A stretch of 64,000 nt of DNA from Synaphobranchus kaupii (lineage: Eukaryota > Chordata > Actinopteri > Anguilliformes > Synaphobranchidae). The first letter of the stretch is position 1. Every line of letters starts with the position of its first letter. The notes under the pieces are model-generated. The model was given only the letters and a program-made list of their open reading frames with translations, made no database searches and had not been told where the DNA came from. The stretch spans positions 26,282,160-26,346,159 of the forward strand of contig CM056395.1 of NCBI GenBank assembly GCA_029718625.1. Direction: 5' to 3'. Positions 1-44,800 of the stretch are shown in pieces. The position numbers were made by a program, and so were the translations under genes.

Positions 1-864
1 CACATCTAAAAGCTTCTGAAATTACCTGTGTTTTTTCCTGTTATATTTCACTGAGTTGATAAAGATAAGATCATTGAGTTTGTGACAAAAAATCAGTTTA
101 CAACAGTAGCGTACTAGTATCAAAAGGTTATTATTAGCTACCAGTCCCCTTGCTACTCAACTGTCCCTCTATGATTATGCAACTGTCTCCTTGGTAACGT
201 CTCCTGCATATTGTGCTGGATATGCTGTCTGATAGTCTGGCTGAACTGCCGTCTGAAATAGTGAATAACACAAGCTGCTTGTGAAACAGCCTGTAAGAAC
301 ACTCGCCTGCCCTCCTGTGAACAACAAACCATTAATTAAATATTACTTGGTAAATGATTTTAGAAATAGGACAGTTCTATGAAATAATATTACATTGGCA
401 ATAATTGTTGCCCAAATTCAGTTCAGGTTTGTTGATGGTGTCCACCGCCAGCGGATGTATGGGATACCATTTAAGAGAAAAAATATTTCAATTGAAAAAT
501 TAGAGAATTGTAATAATCAATTATCATAATTTATTTTAGTATGATCAATACACTAATATATGAATATATCAATTCTTTACAAGGACCCCTTGTTTCACTG
601 AAACTGCAACTGGAATGCAGGCTGGACAGTGCAAAGGTTTCTTAAAGGTACAGTATGCTGTATGACCATAGTGTCAACTCTCACAGTTTCTCATAGAGAA
701 TCTACATCTTATTCATAAACTTTAAATAACCTTTTTATTGACTGTACATGTGCAGTCTGCAAGGTGCACAATCAAATGATTTAATAGAAAAATGTTTTAC
801 AATAAATATTTCTGGAAAAATAATTGACAGGAGCTCCTGTGTGGTGCATCCAGCTCAAGCATTC

Positions 865-1176
865 AGTCTCAGAACAGTGATGTGTTCTGTCATCTCACAA
901 CAGTCTCAGAATAGTGATGTGCTCTGTGATCTCACAACAGTCTCTGAACAGTGATGTGTTCTGTCATCTCACAACAGTCTCAGAACAGTGATGTGCTCTG
1001 TGACATCACAACAGTCTCAGAATAGTGATGTGCTCTGTGATCTCACAACAGTCTCTGAACAGTGATGTGTTCTGTGACCTCACAACAGTCTCAGAACAGT
1101 GATGTGCTCTGTGACATCACAACAGTCTCAGAACAGTGATGTGATCTGTGATCTCACAACAGTCTCAGAACAGTGA
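865..1176. repeat. 37-bp minisatellite, about 8 copies
   Basis: A unit of about 37 bp beginning CAGTCTCAGAACAGTGATGT and ending with a CTCACAA motif is repeated head to tail with few substitutions. Units differ mainly at TGTTCTGTC versus TGCTCTGTG and at AACAGT versus AATAGT. A short open frame across part of it is a by-product of the repeat. Confidence 0.85.
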
Positions 1177-2587
1177 AATTCCTGACTGTGCCAATGCACT
1201 TAGAGATGCAGATTGGGCTATTTAATCATCATAGGAGCATGTGGAATCTACATAACTGACAGTATCGCATCCTTTAACTGTAGACATTGGAATTATTTCC
1301 ACCTGAATTACATTATAATATTTAATAATGCCATGATTAAAAAGCCATTTAGAGACAGTTGGTTGCGTCCAAGCATAGCCTAATATCTCCAGATTTCCAT
1401 ATTGTTGTACAGTGAGCTCATACTAGTATTAAAACACATTAAACACATTAAGATTAAAAGGTTAGACTGCTCCTCGTATCCTTTGCCCCTTACTCTCTGC
1501 TCTCTAACGGCATCACTCCAGGCTTTCATCTGTTTAAATAATTCATTCATCCATTTTAACCTGGCTTTTAATGCCATATTGTTAATTAATGTTGCATGTA
1601 TAATGATGCCACGTAATGGTTGTGGCTTATAGAACTGTACAGGGTCACAAGAAATTTAAAAAAAGAAACTTAAAACCCTTGTGAGTTGTGCTTAAAATTT
1701 GTCAATTGATACTCATTTAAAAGTTCTGTATTTTAACAGTGTTGTTTACATGTGGAATTTATTTTTTTAATTTTTAAAATTAAAATCAGAACTTAATTTC
1801 TCAGCGTTCTTTTCGCCCAATAGCATTAGCCGGCCATGCCCATTGCTGCAAACTCTGCTATCAGTTAATAAGTGCGCAAACAAGTACCACCAGGCCGCAG
1901 AATCTTTTGTCACCGCAGTCCACAGGTTCAGCTGGCACAGAGGGAACTCACGTGCACCTGGAACAAGCAGGGTGCAATTGTCCATCTGACCAGCAGGGGT
2001 CACTGGTGAGCGCTGAGACGCGGCCATTTTGGGATTTGACGCCGGTCCGTGGTGCAGTGCCACAGTACCTTAACAGGATGAGCCGCCTAGCAGCTCACAA
2101 GCTGGGTTGTTAATCACTGTGTACCTATTATTAAAAAATCCTGAATTGCAAATTAGTACTCGTATCATTCAACTTTTCCACTGGACCGATGGAGCCTACT
2201 GACCAGACTAACCATCGCATCGGCAGCTGTCCCATTTATATTTACACTCATGCCTCCCCACCCCAACCTCGTTAGAATAGAGCATGAATACACTGGACGC
2301 TGGGATAGAGAGGCTTAGGAAAGAGCTGACAGAAGACGAATGGTTTTTAAGTGGTACCCATAAAGTAAAACCAACGTCACGCCATTAGATGTGTCAGATT
2401 CCTAACTATGAATAGATGGGATTTACGCTGGGCACATTGCGATACAAACGAGCACATTGTGTAAAACACTCTCCTTGAACATCGTAATGCTTTATGTCCA
2501 ATCAATCCTTCATTAACAAATATCATGTTTGGAGCATAATTAGTAGATCTATTCTACTAATAGTTAATGTTAATGCTAATGCTAAAA

Positions 2588-2645
2588 AGTTGTGTAAGTC
2601 GCTCTGGATAAGAGCATCTGCTAAATGCCTGTAATGTAATGTAAT
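2588..2645 (+). mobile_element. UnaL2/V-SINE 3' tail fragment
   Basis: The stem-loop tail GCTCTGGATAAGAGCATCTG, followed by CTAAATGCC and TGTAA repeats, is the conserved 3' end of UnaL2-clade LINEs and the SINEs they mobilise. No body is recognisable upstream, so this is a severely truncated copy. Confidence 0.75.
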
Positions 2646-3920
2646 CTATTCAGAGCTGTTGGGAGGGAAGTTTCGCCAGTGAATATGTCGGTCACTCTAC
2701 CTATAACTGATCTAAAAATTGGTGTTTTTTTTTTTTTTTGTATGGTCAAGAAAATTGGTTTATTAAATTTCTGTAAATAACAATGTAAATATATTATATG
2801 TGTAAATATTGTGTAAATATCATTGCCGTTTACTGTTCTATGTATAAAAGTGTGGGGGGCTGTTATTTGAACTCTAAAGGTATTCTAATATTTTAATTAA
2901 TTTGGAAATATGTTTAAAATAGTCGAGAAAGTCCTCACTCGCCTCCTTATTAACGGTGTGTTTGTGTGCCCTTTCTGCTATGGACAGCACTGTTCATATG
3001 AGGGTTTCATACGGCTTTCATTCATTCAGATAGTGTTTGTATTCATAAAGAAGTCTCCTTGTATTCATTAAAAAAAAACTCCAAAGCCACTTGTTTACTG
3101 TGCGGATGCTGGAAAAGTGTTTAATGACATTAATCTCTGGGAGTGAAATTTTAATTTCACATTTTTGTCCCTCCAACACGTTAACATAAAATACATGGCT
3201 GCATGGTGTGATCTGTCCTTTTTAAAAGGCAGTTAAAATTCTACTTAAAATTCAATTAGTGCACCAAGCAGAACATGAAGCATGCCACCAAAAGCTTATT
3301 TTCAATAAAGCTTTGGCTTCAAAGATGGTGCCACAGAGACCAAGATATCCTATAAAAAAACAAACAAAACAAACAAACCAAACAGCAGTGCCCAAGAGCA
3401 GTGATAACAATTAACATCACAACATTAGAGGGCAGAAAACAGAGCATTTCATGAAAAACATAAGGTTACAATGTTGTTTGAAATTGTGATTTTTCTTCAT
3501 GTGATTTTACCGACAATACCATTTTCTGCATATTAAAAATAAAGTGGATTAAAAATGTGTTTTATAATTGGTGTGTGTTTTCTAAATAAAGGGAAATTAT
3601 AGCTTTGTGCAAACATATTTCTGTTTTTGTTGAAAAAAAAAAAACACCAAAAAAGAATTAACAGGTAAATCTGATGTAATAATAATGCAAGCTACAAAAA
3701 GATGATGCAAATCATTTGTTGAGTAAAATGCAATAAAGATGAAAAAAATCTAGTTTAGATGCTTTTACATGACATTTTGCAACAACTTCACATGCTTCAA
3801 AAGTTTGAATCTTTTTTCAATGAGAACACCAGGTGAAATCCACTGCTTCCTGCAATGCAACAAGAACACACTGCACATTCAAAAATGATAGGTTAGGGAA
3901 CGGAGAGTAATATGACCAGG

Positions 3921-4460
3921 GCTGTGTCCGAATCAGAGCCCTACACCCTTTTGAGTACGCATATCTGAGTCCACTTCGTCAAAAAGCTTTTGAGTGGGCG
4001 ACTTTTTCTCACAAATGGGGGCACTTAAAATACCAGGATGAACCCCTTATTTCCGGGTTTTGTTGAGGGAATTCAGGAGCACACTCATCTGCAGAACTGT
4101 GCACTCATCCGACAATTTCAGTAAGTAACTCGGAAGTAAAAACGTAAAAGACGTAGAGCGTATATGCATATCTATGGTACAAGAGTGGGTCATATTACGA
4201 AATACTCTTTTTTATTTTTGTTAATTCTATCTTCATTCATAGTCTACACTTTGCAACAATTGTCATATGTTAACTGATTGACATTCTCAATAAAAATTAA
4301 AAAAGATATTACGAACTACTTCCTCACTAGTTTGGAAAGAGTTTTGCGGGATTTCTTTCACACACTGCTTGCAATGTGAGGGGACAGGGCACATAGTAGA
4401 CAGGGGTCTGAGTGGACAGGGGACAGTGGAAAGGGAACAGGGCTCTGATTCGGACACAGC
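3921..4460. mobile_element. MITE with GCTGTGTCCGAATCAG termini
   Basis: Terminal inverted repeats GCTGTGTCCGAATCAGAGCC and its reverse complement bound a 540-bp non-coding element. The direct repeat CCAGG flanks both ends exactly (3916-3920 and 4461-4465), giving a 5-bp target-site duplication. Three related copies with similar ends lie elsewhere in the window (10855, 26382, 58500). The superfamily is not assigned. Confidence 0.8.
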
Positions 4461-6814
4461 CCAGGTGTCAGTGTATCAGTCACATGAAAATGTCAGGCAA
4501 GTGAAAAGTAGGTCCTTTTGGAAATTTATAATTTTGGTCATTATAAAATCCCTCTGTCAATATATCAGACTGTGTGCAACTGCATGCAGAGGTAGCGAAT
4601 AAATTCCTCTGGTAAAAATATATATTTATTGAATCTCCTTGAGTGGTCTTATGTAATAGCCATCCACCTAATGTGTTGAATCATATATTTTTCTTATATG
4701 TTTATCTATCACTCGTTTAAAGCTATGTGAAGACCCAGGGAATATCACACGTCTTCATTCAATCTTACAGACTCTTAACGACTGTGAATAACTGTCCCAC
4801 TCCAGCCCCGTTTCCTTATTGTACAATGTCTGTTGTCTAAACCCGTTTGGTACTGAAAAAAGATTGTACTGTAAAGTTCACAGGAATTAATATGTAATGC
4901 AGACTCGCCCCCAATTGGCCTAGAGTAAATATATTTTATTTCATGATCTCGATACGGGGACATGTACTTTCTAAAGCATACTTTCTAAAGTATGTACTTT
5001 CTAAAGCACACTTTTGTTTGATTTGAGTGGGCATTTTTATTGAACCACATTATTGCTGTTGTATCATTATTTTACAACAATACTATCTTCTTAGTTATAT
5101 ATTGACGGTATAACCAATTTCTTTCAGTTTTGTGTTGTGCTTGTTCATATGTTGAGGTCAGATGTCGTCAGGTTAAAAACAATGCCCTGCATTGTCTCCG
5201 CCTGATTTTATTCACTCTGACCTGTTAAATCTGGCAGATTATGCAAGTCTCCTTGTTTAAACCCTTAACACACAAGGTACATTTTTCCCTTTTGTCTTGT
5301 ACTGTGAAAGCTCATAGTGATGTCTTGCCTGGGTTGTCTCTAGGGTGTTGCTAGAGATACAACTTCCCTGTGAATAACAAATTCAAGCAACGGTTATTTC
5401 TTTTAATAACTCGAACAAATCACAAGTTTTCGAAGTCTGTGAGATCAGAGAGAAATGTTATGTAATCAACAAAAAAAGGTAACACTTCAAATCGAAAAAT
5501 GCAATGCAAACCAAAAAGAGGGAATATTTACCTCCCCCTTGACTGCACATCTGCCATAAGCCCCTCCCCCAAAATGATATTCCTCCTTTGCTTAACATCC
5601 TTCTCAAATCAGTATCTACAGAAATCTAAATACGTCTCAGTTCTGTGTCGTATCACGTGCCTGTCCTTGCCGCCCCAACTACAGCTTTGTTTACATGCCT
5701 TCTCTTCATCTCATTTTAATAGTACTGTTTATTCTCCGTTACTAACCCCCATAGCAGTTACTGTACCTTTAACGCAGTACTAGTAATGACATTGTGCATT
5801 GGCATTCAAAAGTTCACATGATATATTTATGATTGTCTTGACAGCCCAGTTGTCTGCGTCGCACCATATCCGTCAACTGCCCTCCACTGCAGACGTGGAT
5901 AACAGCGCTGCCTAAATTATTCCACTAATACTCCAAGCCATGAATTGTTTTAAATTTGATCAAAGTTGGTGACGGTTTATTTTCCATAAATTACTATAAA
6001 TGTGGGGAACGCAGGAAGTGATAGAACCTTTGATGTTCTTGATTCATATGAGCCAAAAGCGACTCACACTTTGAAGCACAGAAAAGAGTAAGAACAGAAA
6101 ATGAACTCTATGATCTATGATCATAATGTGATTTTGTACCAAGATCAGTGCCGGCCTACTCTGGAATCTAGCCTCTACTCAGACTAAAGACCTTTTGTAT
6201 TTAACTCTTTAAGCATAAGTAAAAACTGTCAGCATATGTTACCTATTTTTATCTTTTCTTGCAAAAGCGTGTAAGCTTGGCAGCTGTGGGAATGAAAGAA
6301 AATCTTTTCAAATTGATTAAATGCAAAACTTTCTTAAAACCATCACACACAAATAAGGGCAAAGTGCTTTGTTCCTAGATTGAAAGACACCTAATTCCTC
6401 TGGTACACCTAATTCCATAAACAAAACTGGGATTTAAAAAAAACAAAAAAACATTTGACCTAGAGTTACCTCTGAGCTTAAGAAACTGATAAAGGTTTCC
6501 TCGCCTATGACTGTGTCAGTGAGTTCTTAGAAAAGGAAGAGAACAAAACCAGACTTCCTCTCTTTAAAACAGGCACTGTCGTATCTATAGGACATCTATA
6601 GGTTCTCTTTTTATTTTAATTTGTGTACATTTTAAATGGATGTTTAACCTCTCAGCCCTTTTATTATATTGGTAAACATTTTCTAACAAACCGTATGCTT
6701 CCAAAGTGGGTGCAGCTACCCTGGGCCATCATCAATCACTGATTCACATGAACCAATCAAGACAACTGTGCTCCGCAGAACAAGACACTATAATTGGCTG
6801 AAATCAGTGACTCT

Positions 6815-6820
6815 TTTATT
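6815..6820 (-). terminator. Candidate SYNPO2 poly(A) signal
   Basis: AATAAA on the minus strand lies about 120 nt after the exon 5 stop codon. Further AATAAA motifs lie farther downstream (around 6610 and 6660). SYNPO2 transcripts usually have long 3' UTRs, so this may be only a proximal signal. Confidence 0.35.
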
Positions 6821-6939
6821 AACACATGGTAGCACCACCCATTTTAGGGGTTTACGGAGCCTCAATCTACCGTTAACACAAAACATGATTCTAAAAGTAT
6901 CCCGTTGTTTTTAGTCGTAAATGCGACGGCTGTTTTTAA

Positions 6940-39448
<32,509 letters not shown>

Positions 39449-39640
39449 GCTGGCGGACCTCATCAGCGGTCGCCAGCCAGGAACTCACTCGGTCATTAAG
39501 TTACTCGGAGTGGGATCTGCGGTTGCTCCAGACTAGAGCAGCGCGAGCGGCGCGGCTCGGTTTGTTGGATCGCAGCACCATTCACATTTCGTGGCAACAG
39601 CCCAGCCCGCCTCGTCACGTCACGTCCCTTCCTAGTCCTG
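39449..39640 (-). promoter_or_regulatory. SYNPO2: SYNPO2 5' UTR and promoter region
   Basis: This GC-richer stretch directly upstream of the ATG contains clustered CpG (GCGCGAGCGGCGCGGC on the plus strand) and GACGTGACGTGACG on the minus strand. No TATA box is clear and the transcription start cannot be fixed. Confidence 0.45.
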
Positions 39641-39861
39641 CCCCCCTAGCAGTTATATTACAATCCATTGCGAAAAGTTTTCTCCTTTTTACAAGCTTGT
39701 TTTAAATTGTTACAACAAAGTTCCCCAACGCTTCCATGTTGAATTCTTTAATTTCAAATGCACTGTCATAGGATTGCAGTTGTTTTAAAAAAATAAAATA
39801 ATTGTTGGTTATAAAAACCGATTGCAATAAGCAAATGTTTGGCAAAATTGTTCAAACTACT

Positions 39862-39862
<1 letters not shown>

Positions 39863-39909
<47 letters not shown>
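39863..39909. repeat. (AT)n microsatellite
   Basis: Pure TA dinucleotides over about 47 bp, self-complementary. Confidence 0.95.
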
Positions 39910-39910
<1 letters not shown>

Positions 39911-40021
39911 TATATAAGCCTATTCAAACTGAAAAATGAACGCCTTTTACGCATTACGCAAAAGCAACTGTGGTAAAACTAAAACATCAAATAGCCCGAA
40001 TTACTATTTTAAATCATAGTC

Positions 40022-40068
40022 ATTATAGTCATTTGGCAGACGCTCTTATCCAGAGCGACGTACAGAGT
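40022..40068 (-). mobile_element. L2/UnaL2 tail fragment
   Basis: TCATTTGGCAGACGCTCTTA then TCCAGAGCGACGTACA, the inverse of the UnaL2-type tail. No body seen. Confidence 0.7.
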
Positions 40069-42129
40069 GCTTCAAATCATTGAAGCACAATAACGTTTAA
40101 CAAATAATATTATCAAGCAAAATATCATATAGACCTACGTTGAAAGTAGACAAGCATATTTTTTCATTAAATCTAAAAGTTGTCTGCAGACTTTTATGTT
40201 CAGATTTTAAAAGGTCACATATGCACTTTGCACATATGCACATATGTTTTCTAGTCCTTATTGGCAGTCTTGGGGCTGTACAGTATTAGGCAACCTCTAC
40301 ATCGCAACCTGTGTCCTCTTTAGCAAGACATTGTGGGGAAAAAATCTATTGGAGTTATTTTTTATCTGTCTCTGGCACTGCTGCACAGTAATGACTTCAA
40401 GTTCACATACCTCATCCACAGCCTGGATGAATGTGGCTTCTCGGTAAAGATATGGGAGTCATGATTTACTCCTTCCACCATCATGATGAATAGGACTTCA
40501 GAAATGGGGGAGTATGATGGTGTACGAACTGTGTTGAATTCTGGAAAGGTAACCCCCAGTGTACTGCACTGCCCAGTGTGAAGTTGACATTGACCCAACT
40601 CCGACAAATGTAGGCTAATTGCACGATCCAAATGCATGAGGCAATTGCGCAGCACGTCCAAAAAACATCGGCAAATGTTTCTGAGTGCCTTGGCCGTATC
40701 GCCGAGTTTCCGTTGCACAACTCCATTTTCTCAAATCAAAGTGCATCCGGTTAAATTCCCATCAGAACCTTGTCTGTAGCATGCTGGCCAATAATGTTCT
40801 GACCACAATGTCAGTGTTTTGCCTAGATTTGGCACGGCTGTGCATCTTTTTCTCATATGCAGTGGGGGGCCTTTTTCCACTTGGGCCATTTTGGCTCGAA
40901 CTACTGCGGTTTCCTCGTTTGTATGCAGTAATGCACTGGCGCACTGGTACATCGTTGCATATAGCATACATACAGCTGCCTTTCTTTCTCGCATGGGTAA
41001 CGCCATTTGCAAAGGGTATTGTGTAAAGGGTTACACAATAGTCAAAGCAATTATAATTATATTAAAATAAAATAAAAACATATAACCTTCATAATTAGAG
41101 GCCACCACACATTTACATTCACTTTTGAGCAACCAGCAGAGAAGTTTTATTAATAGTTTTCTAAAACTACTGTTACAACTGATGGTACTAACAATACTAC
41201 TTATGCTGCCAATAGGAAAAATAAACAGAAAAATAAACGTAATTTTATTGAGGCATTTGGTACATCACATTACAAACATTTAATCTTGGCCTAGGAGTCC
41301 AGGGTCGGGGTTGTTGACCCCTGTCCCCCTCCCCTTGGACATCAATGGGAGAGGGTAGAATACAAAGTAAAAAACACAGAATAAAACATGCATAAATGTG
41401 TACACGTCTATCTTCGTTCTTACCCCATATGAGCATTATCCTCCTTTGCTCTTGAGTACACCTTTTACAGAAATGACCATACAGTGCACGTTACACAGTG
41501 GAGCCAGAAATGGCTTATGTGTCACTTTATAGGACAATTATACACTGTTACATTGAAACATAGTATATACAGATGAATATTCATTGGAGCATATTTCAAC
41601 AAAAATCTTAATATATATAGGCCCTATATATATATATAGTTTATAATTATGCTGAAATATAAATGTATGCACTTGTGAACTTAGAGCTGTCATTTATGGA
41701 GAGGTGCCTAGTTTTTGTATGTCTATTGTGTGTGTGTCATTTATTTGGAACATGCAATAGCGCAAACACAATTCCCTCGAGTTTCTTGTATTGTGTTTCC
41801 TTAGGAGTGGCGTATTTATTTATTTATTTTTAAATCTCAGTTCAGATGACAAAATCGTCAACACAAACAATATCATTCAAGTAAAAATGACAAATACAAT
41901 CACATACAAACATGCAATGGGGCATTACGCAGAGACCATTTAAAATCCGTTGAATAAGCAGCCTATAGTCTTTCTGGCTTTCTTATTAATAGAGTATTTA
42001 ATATGATCTAAATTATCTAAATAATTAAAATGGCTATCTCGAAATTATTAAAATTGGGCTTTGAGTCACTCCACTTCATCTGGTGGATATGATATTTAGG
42101 AGTGGCTTCGTATTGGATGCTGCATGGAA

Positions 42130-42190
42130 GTCCGCTGACGTGTTCGGCATTCCAACTACTCTGCGCTTGCGCAACCGCGACAGTGAATTG
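42130..42190 (+). promoter_or_regulatory. SEC24D: SEC24D proximal promoter
   Basis: Contains TGACGTG at 42136-42142 and CTGCGCTTGCGCAA at about 42160-42173, close to the NRF1 palindrome GCGCATGCGC. No TATA box is seen. The exact start site is unknown; NRF1 binding is inferred. Confidence 0.45.
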
Positions 42191-42309
42191 CACTATGGAC
42201 ATGGGTGAACCGATGCGGTGTTGGAGTTTTGACGTGGCACTTCGCGTACATGATCACAGCGGTTTACAGTACGTTTAAGGTCCTCCAGCTCACCGTTTCA
42301 GCTGCACAG
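42190..42309 (+). other. SEC24D: SEC24D non-coding exon 1 (5' end approximate)
   Basis: The sequence ends GCTGCACAG|GTAAGGGA at 42309/42310, a strong donor. SEC24D genes typically begin with an untranslated first exon spliced to the ATG exon; the first acceptor before the ATG is at 44775. The start position is a guess. Confidence 0.5.
42230..42237 (+). promoter_or_regulatory. UPRE-type TGACGTGG element
   Basis: TTTTGACGTGGCACTT contains the exact UPRE core TGACGTGG bound by XBP1, ATF6 and CREB3-like factors. It lies next to the inferred SEC24D start. In zebrafish, creb3l2 mutants have reduced sec24d expression, which fits. Confidence 0.5.
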
Positions 42310-42664
42310 GTAAGGGATGGGGCTCAACTAATCACTGAACGCTAAGTTTACGAGCGATTGACTCAAGTCCTACTTGGACAAATATAATTTCTCTTGCTCT
42401 ATTCTGTACCGTTATTTTAAACTTTGTTTCAATATTTGTGTCCCTTTTACGTGCTGACAGTTAGCTAGCGTGCTAGCGGCATCACAGCTGTAGCTACAAA
42501 ACGAAAGCAGACACGAATTGCCTCGTCGCAAAGCGATTAGTCCGTATGATTGCTTTTTATAGTTTCTAAGTTGAGGGAAAGTGTGTTTTCCATATTTTGA
42601 TGCATGTCTGGTGTTCCCGTATTGACACAGCTGTTTTGACGTTTAACTGAGTGTTTGTTATCTT

Positions 42665-42672
42665 TGACGTGG
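42665..42672 (+). promoter_or_regulatory. Second UPRE-type TGACGTGG element
   Basis: CTTTGACGTGGCAAAT repeats the core and one flanking context (TTTGACGTGGCA) of the site at 42230, 435 bp downstream in intron 1. Confidence 0.45.
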
Positions 42673-42808
42673 CAAATGGTTCTTGCTGCACATCCCTTCT
42701 ATGAATGAATGGTGTAAAGTTCATTTGTTCACTATGTTCAGTATGATTTTCTACGATAGCCTACTTTTAACTGTGCACTCAGTTTGACTGAGGCCTTAAT
42801 TTAAACAG

Positions 42809-42877
42809 GAATTGAGAGAAGCATCTGGCAACAAGCAAAACTTCGGTACAGCTTGCTAAAACGTTAACTGAGTGCAG
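42809..42877 (+). other. SEC24D: Candidate second 5' UTR exon of SEC24D
   Basis: AATTTAAACAG|GAATTG at the left and GTGCAG|GTAAGG at the right bound 69 bp with no ATG. The donor matches that of exon 1. It could be a cassette exon. Transcript evidence is needed to confirm it. Confidence 0.35.
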
Positions 42878-44187
42878 GTAAGGACAAGTGCATATCTAAA
42901 AAAGCTATTTTGCTCAAATATATGCGGACAGAATTTGGATTGCAGATGCTTGGATTATCAATAACACAACGTAGTTACACAGGCAAATATATTTTCTTCT
43001 TGTGCATTTATTTTTTACTAGCTGCCGTTATCACTGAGTGTTTGGTTATCCTCACGTGGAAAGAGATAAGAAAAGAGAAAATGACTGAAGTCTGTCTGTC
43101 ATGGTTTATTATATTTGATGTGTCTGTATTAATAATGTTAGGAATTTTTTGTATGGAACCCTGGGCCGTCTCCGTTTTGTGCATATACTTACATGTGTTG
43201 TTTTACGATACAATTTGCGCCATTTAGGAGGCTGCACTGCCGTTTGCTCTGGTGTCTAGACAAATCCTATATAAATATATCTGCAAGATTGGAAAGAGCG
43301 ATTCACTATACACAGAACGGCGGCTTACAAATAGGCCGTGCAGTATTTTTTGTGTGCAGGAAAGTCAGCAAGCTCACGTGCAGTTGTTATCAGAGGGAGA
43401 AGCTGTCATATTAGAGTTCAGAACCCGAGGCCTCTCGCGTTCTATAGGCTGATTTGCTTCCTGCAATGAACCAATCAGAGGTGATTACTATGAATGCTTA
43501 AGTAAGCAACATGTACGCGCGTTTATTGCTGACTATTCTCGCCGCTGCATTATCATTAGTCTGTCACATATCTTACCCTGCAACCTGAAAGTGCACACGG
43601 TGTTTTATTTGCGGCTAGACATGTAATTACAGCAAGTTAGTTGTGCAATTTTGTCCATGGAGTCTTGTCAAGTTCACGATTTCTAACATATTATTTACAG
43701 CATACCATAACTTATTTGCTTTCCATATATCATTTTCCATAGTTTACATTTTATTTTTATTCTAATTATTATTATTATATGTTTTATATTTATCTTAACA
43801 GCTGATTATTTACTGGATAAATAGATGTTAACTGCTTTGCTCCAGGGCACAATTACAGAGCCACACTCTAGGCTTTGATCTTTCACACTTAAATTTTAAC
43901 ACTACTTATTCAATTAGCATACGCCTATATCCAGGGTGAATACCTTATTATTTACCTTATTATTTAACATAATATTTTGCACAAATGTTTACTTAAGCAT
44001 TCAAGGGTAAATTGCATAAGGGTACACCAGCAGAATATTTAAAGCTAGAATCACGTGACGACCATTTTATGCATCTAACCGATAGGCCTTTCTGCTATGA
44101 TCAGTACGTGTTGGACCCCAACTAATAGTGGCATCATTGATGTAAATTGTTCATAACTTTTCAATATGTTTATTGTGTAATTTTACA

Positions 44188-44678
44188 TTTACATTGAGCA
44201 GATGCTCTTATCTTCTACACGGTTTACATTTCAACAAACTATCCATTTATACAGCAAAAGCAGTTTGAGTTAAGTACCTTTAGCTCAAGGTTACAGCCAT
44301 AGATATAGAACCATAGATGTGACATATGTCATAGTTAGTGGCACAATTTTTGAGACCATACCCAGGTAAGATGGTGGCCAGTAACCATGGTTTTATATAT
44401 TTGAGCCAATCATCAGCTATCTGGCTTCTGAGACCCGATTATGACATCACAGAGGGTTAGAAAGTACATTGCCATAGGTTCCTATTATAGCTGTACCCAG
44501 GTAAGATGGCCGCCAAATTGTTCCATTTCAGAATTCCAAACTACTATTACATTGCATCATATGTCATATCTATGGTTCTATATCTATGGTTACAACAGCA
44601 GTGTCCTTCCTGGGAATTGAACTCACAACCTCCGTGTTGGAAGCCCAGCTCCCTACCCATTGTACTACACCGCTGCCC
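44188..44678 (-). mobile_element. V-SINE-like SINE interrupted by a MITE
   Basis: The pieces 44188-44296 and 44590-44678 are the 3' tail/core and the tRNA-like 5' part of one SINE on the minus strand (GAGCAGATGCTCTTATC; AGTTAAGTACC; GGGAATTGAACTCACAACC). The break falls in the core, which full copies at 14047 and 58994 have intact. Confidence 0.8.
44297..44589. mobile_element. 293-bp MITE inserted in the V-SINE
   Basis: The inverted ends CCATAGATATAGAACCATAG, extending to GACATATG, match over 32 bp with one mismatch. TTACAG and TTACAA flank it, a duplicated target in the SINE core. Internally, CCCAGGTAAGATGG occurs twice. Confidence 0.8.
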
Positions 44679-44800
44679 CTGTAATTGATCTGTATTGATG
44701 ATAACATTTGTGCAGCTGCTGTACAGTGAGATTATTCCATTAGCATCAAGAGGCTTGTTCTCTGCTGTTCCGCAGGCTTTGTGAACCCCACCCGTTTGGA

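Larger units (their letters stand above)
1..6939. other. Region downstream of SYNPO2, no gene seen
   Basis: No exon-like stretch with flanking splice sites and recognisable protein similarity was found on either strand. The open frames here are short and composition-driven. The part next to 6940 is the SYNPO2 3' UTR on the minus strand. The rest holds a 37-bp minisatellite, an L2/SINE tail and one MITE, listed separately, and otherwise AT-rich unique-looking DNA. By human synteny the next gene would be MYOZ2, but no part of it is recognisable here. Confidence 0.6.
39641..42129. other. Space between SYNPO2 and SEC24D promoters
   Basis: About 2.5 kb between divergent genes. It holds an (AT)n tract, an L2 tail (40022-40068) and AT-rich DNA. 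Overlapping open frames on both strands at 40244-41070 may be a decayed transposon, but no domain is recognised. Confidence 0.55.
42310..44775 (+). other. SEC24D: SEC24D intron 1
   Basis: Contains the candidate UTR exon, the second UPRE-type site, a V-SINE broken by a MITE, and AT-rich DNA. A 105-codon hydrophobic open frame at 42910-43227 resembles no protein I know and has no splice context. Confidence 0.65.

Noticed and set aside
42910..43227. 105-codon hydrophobic membrane protein
   Set aside because: AT-rich open frame in an intron, no recognised homology, no splice or promoter evidence.
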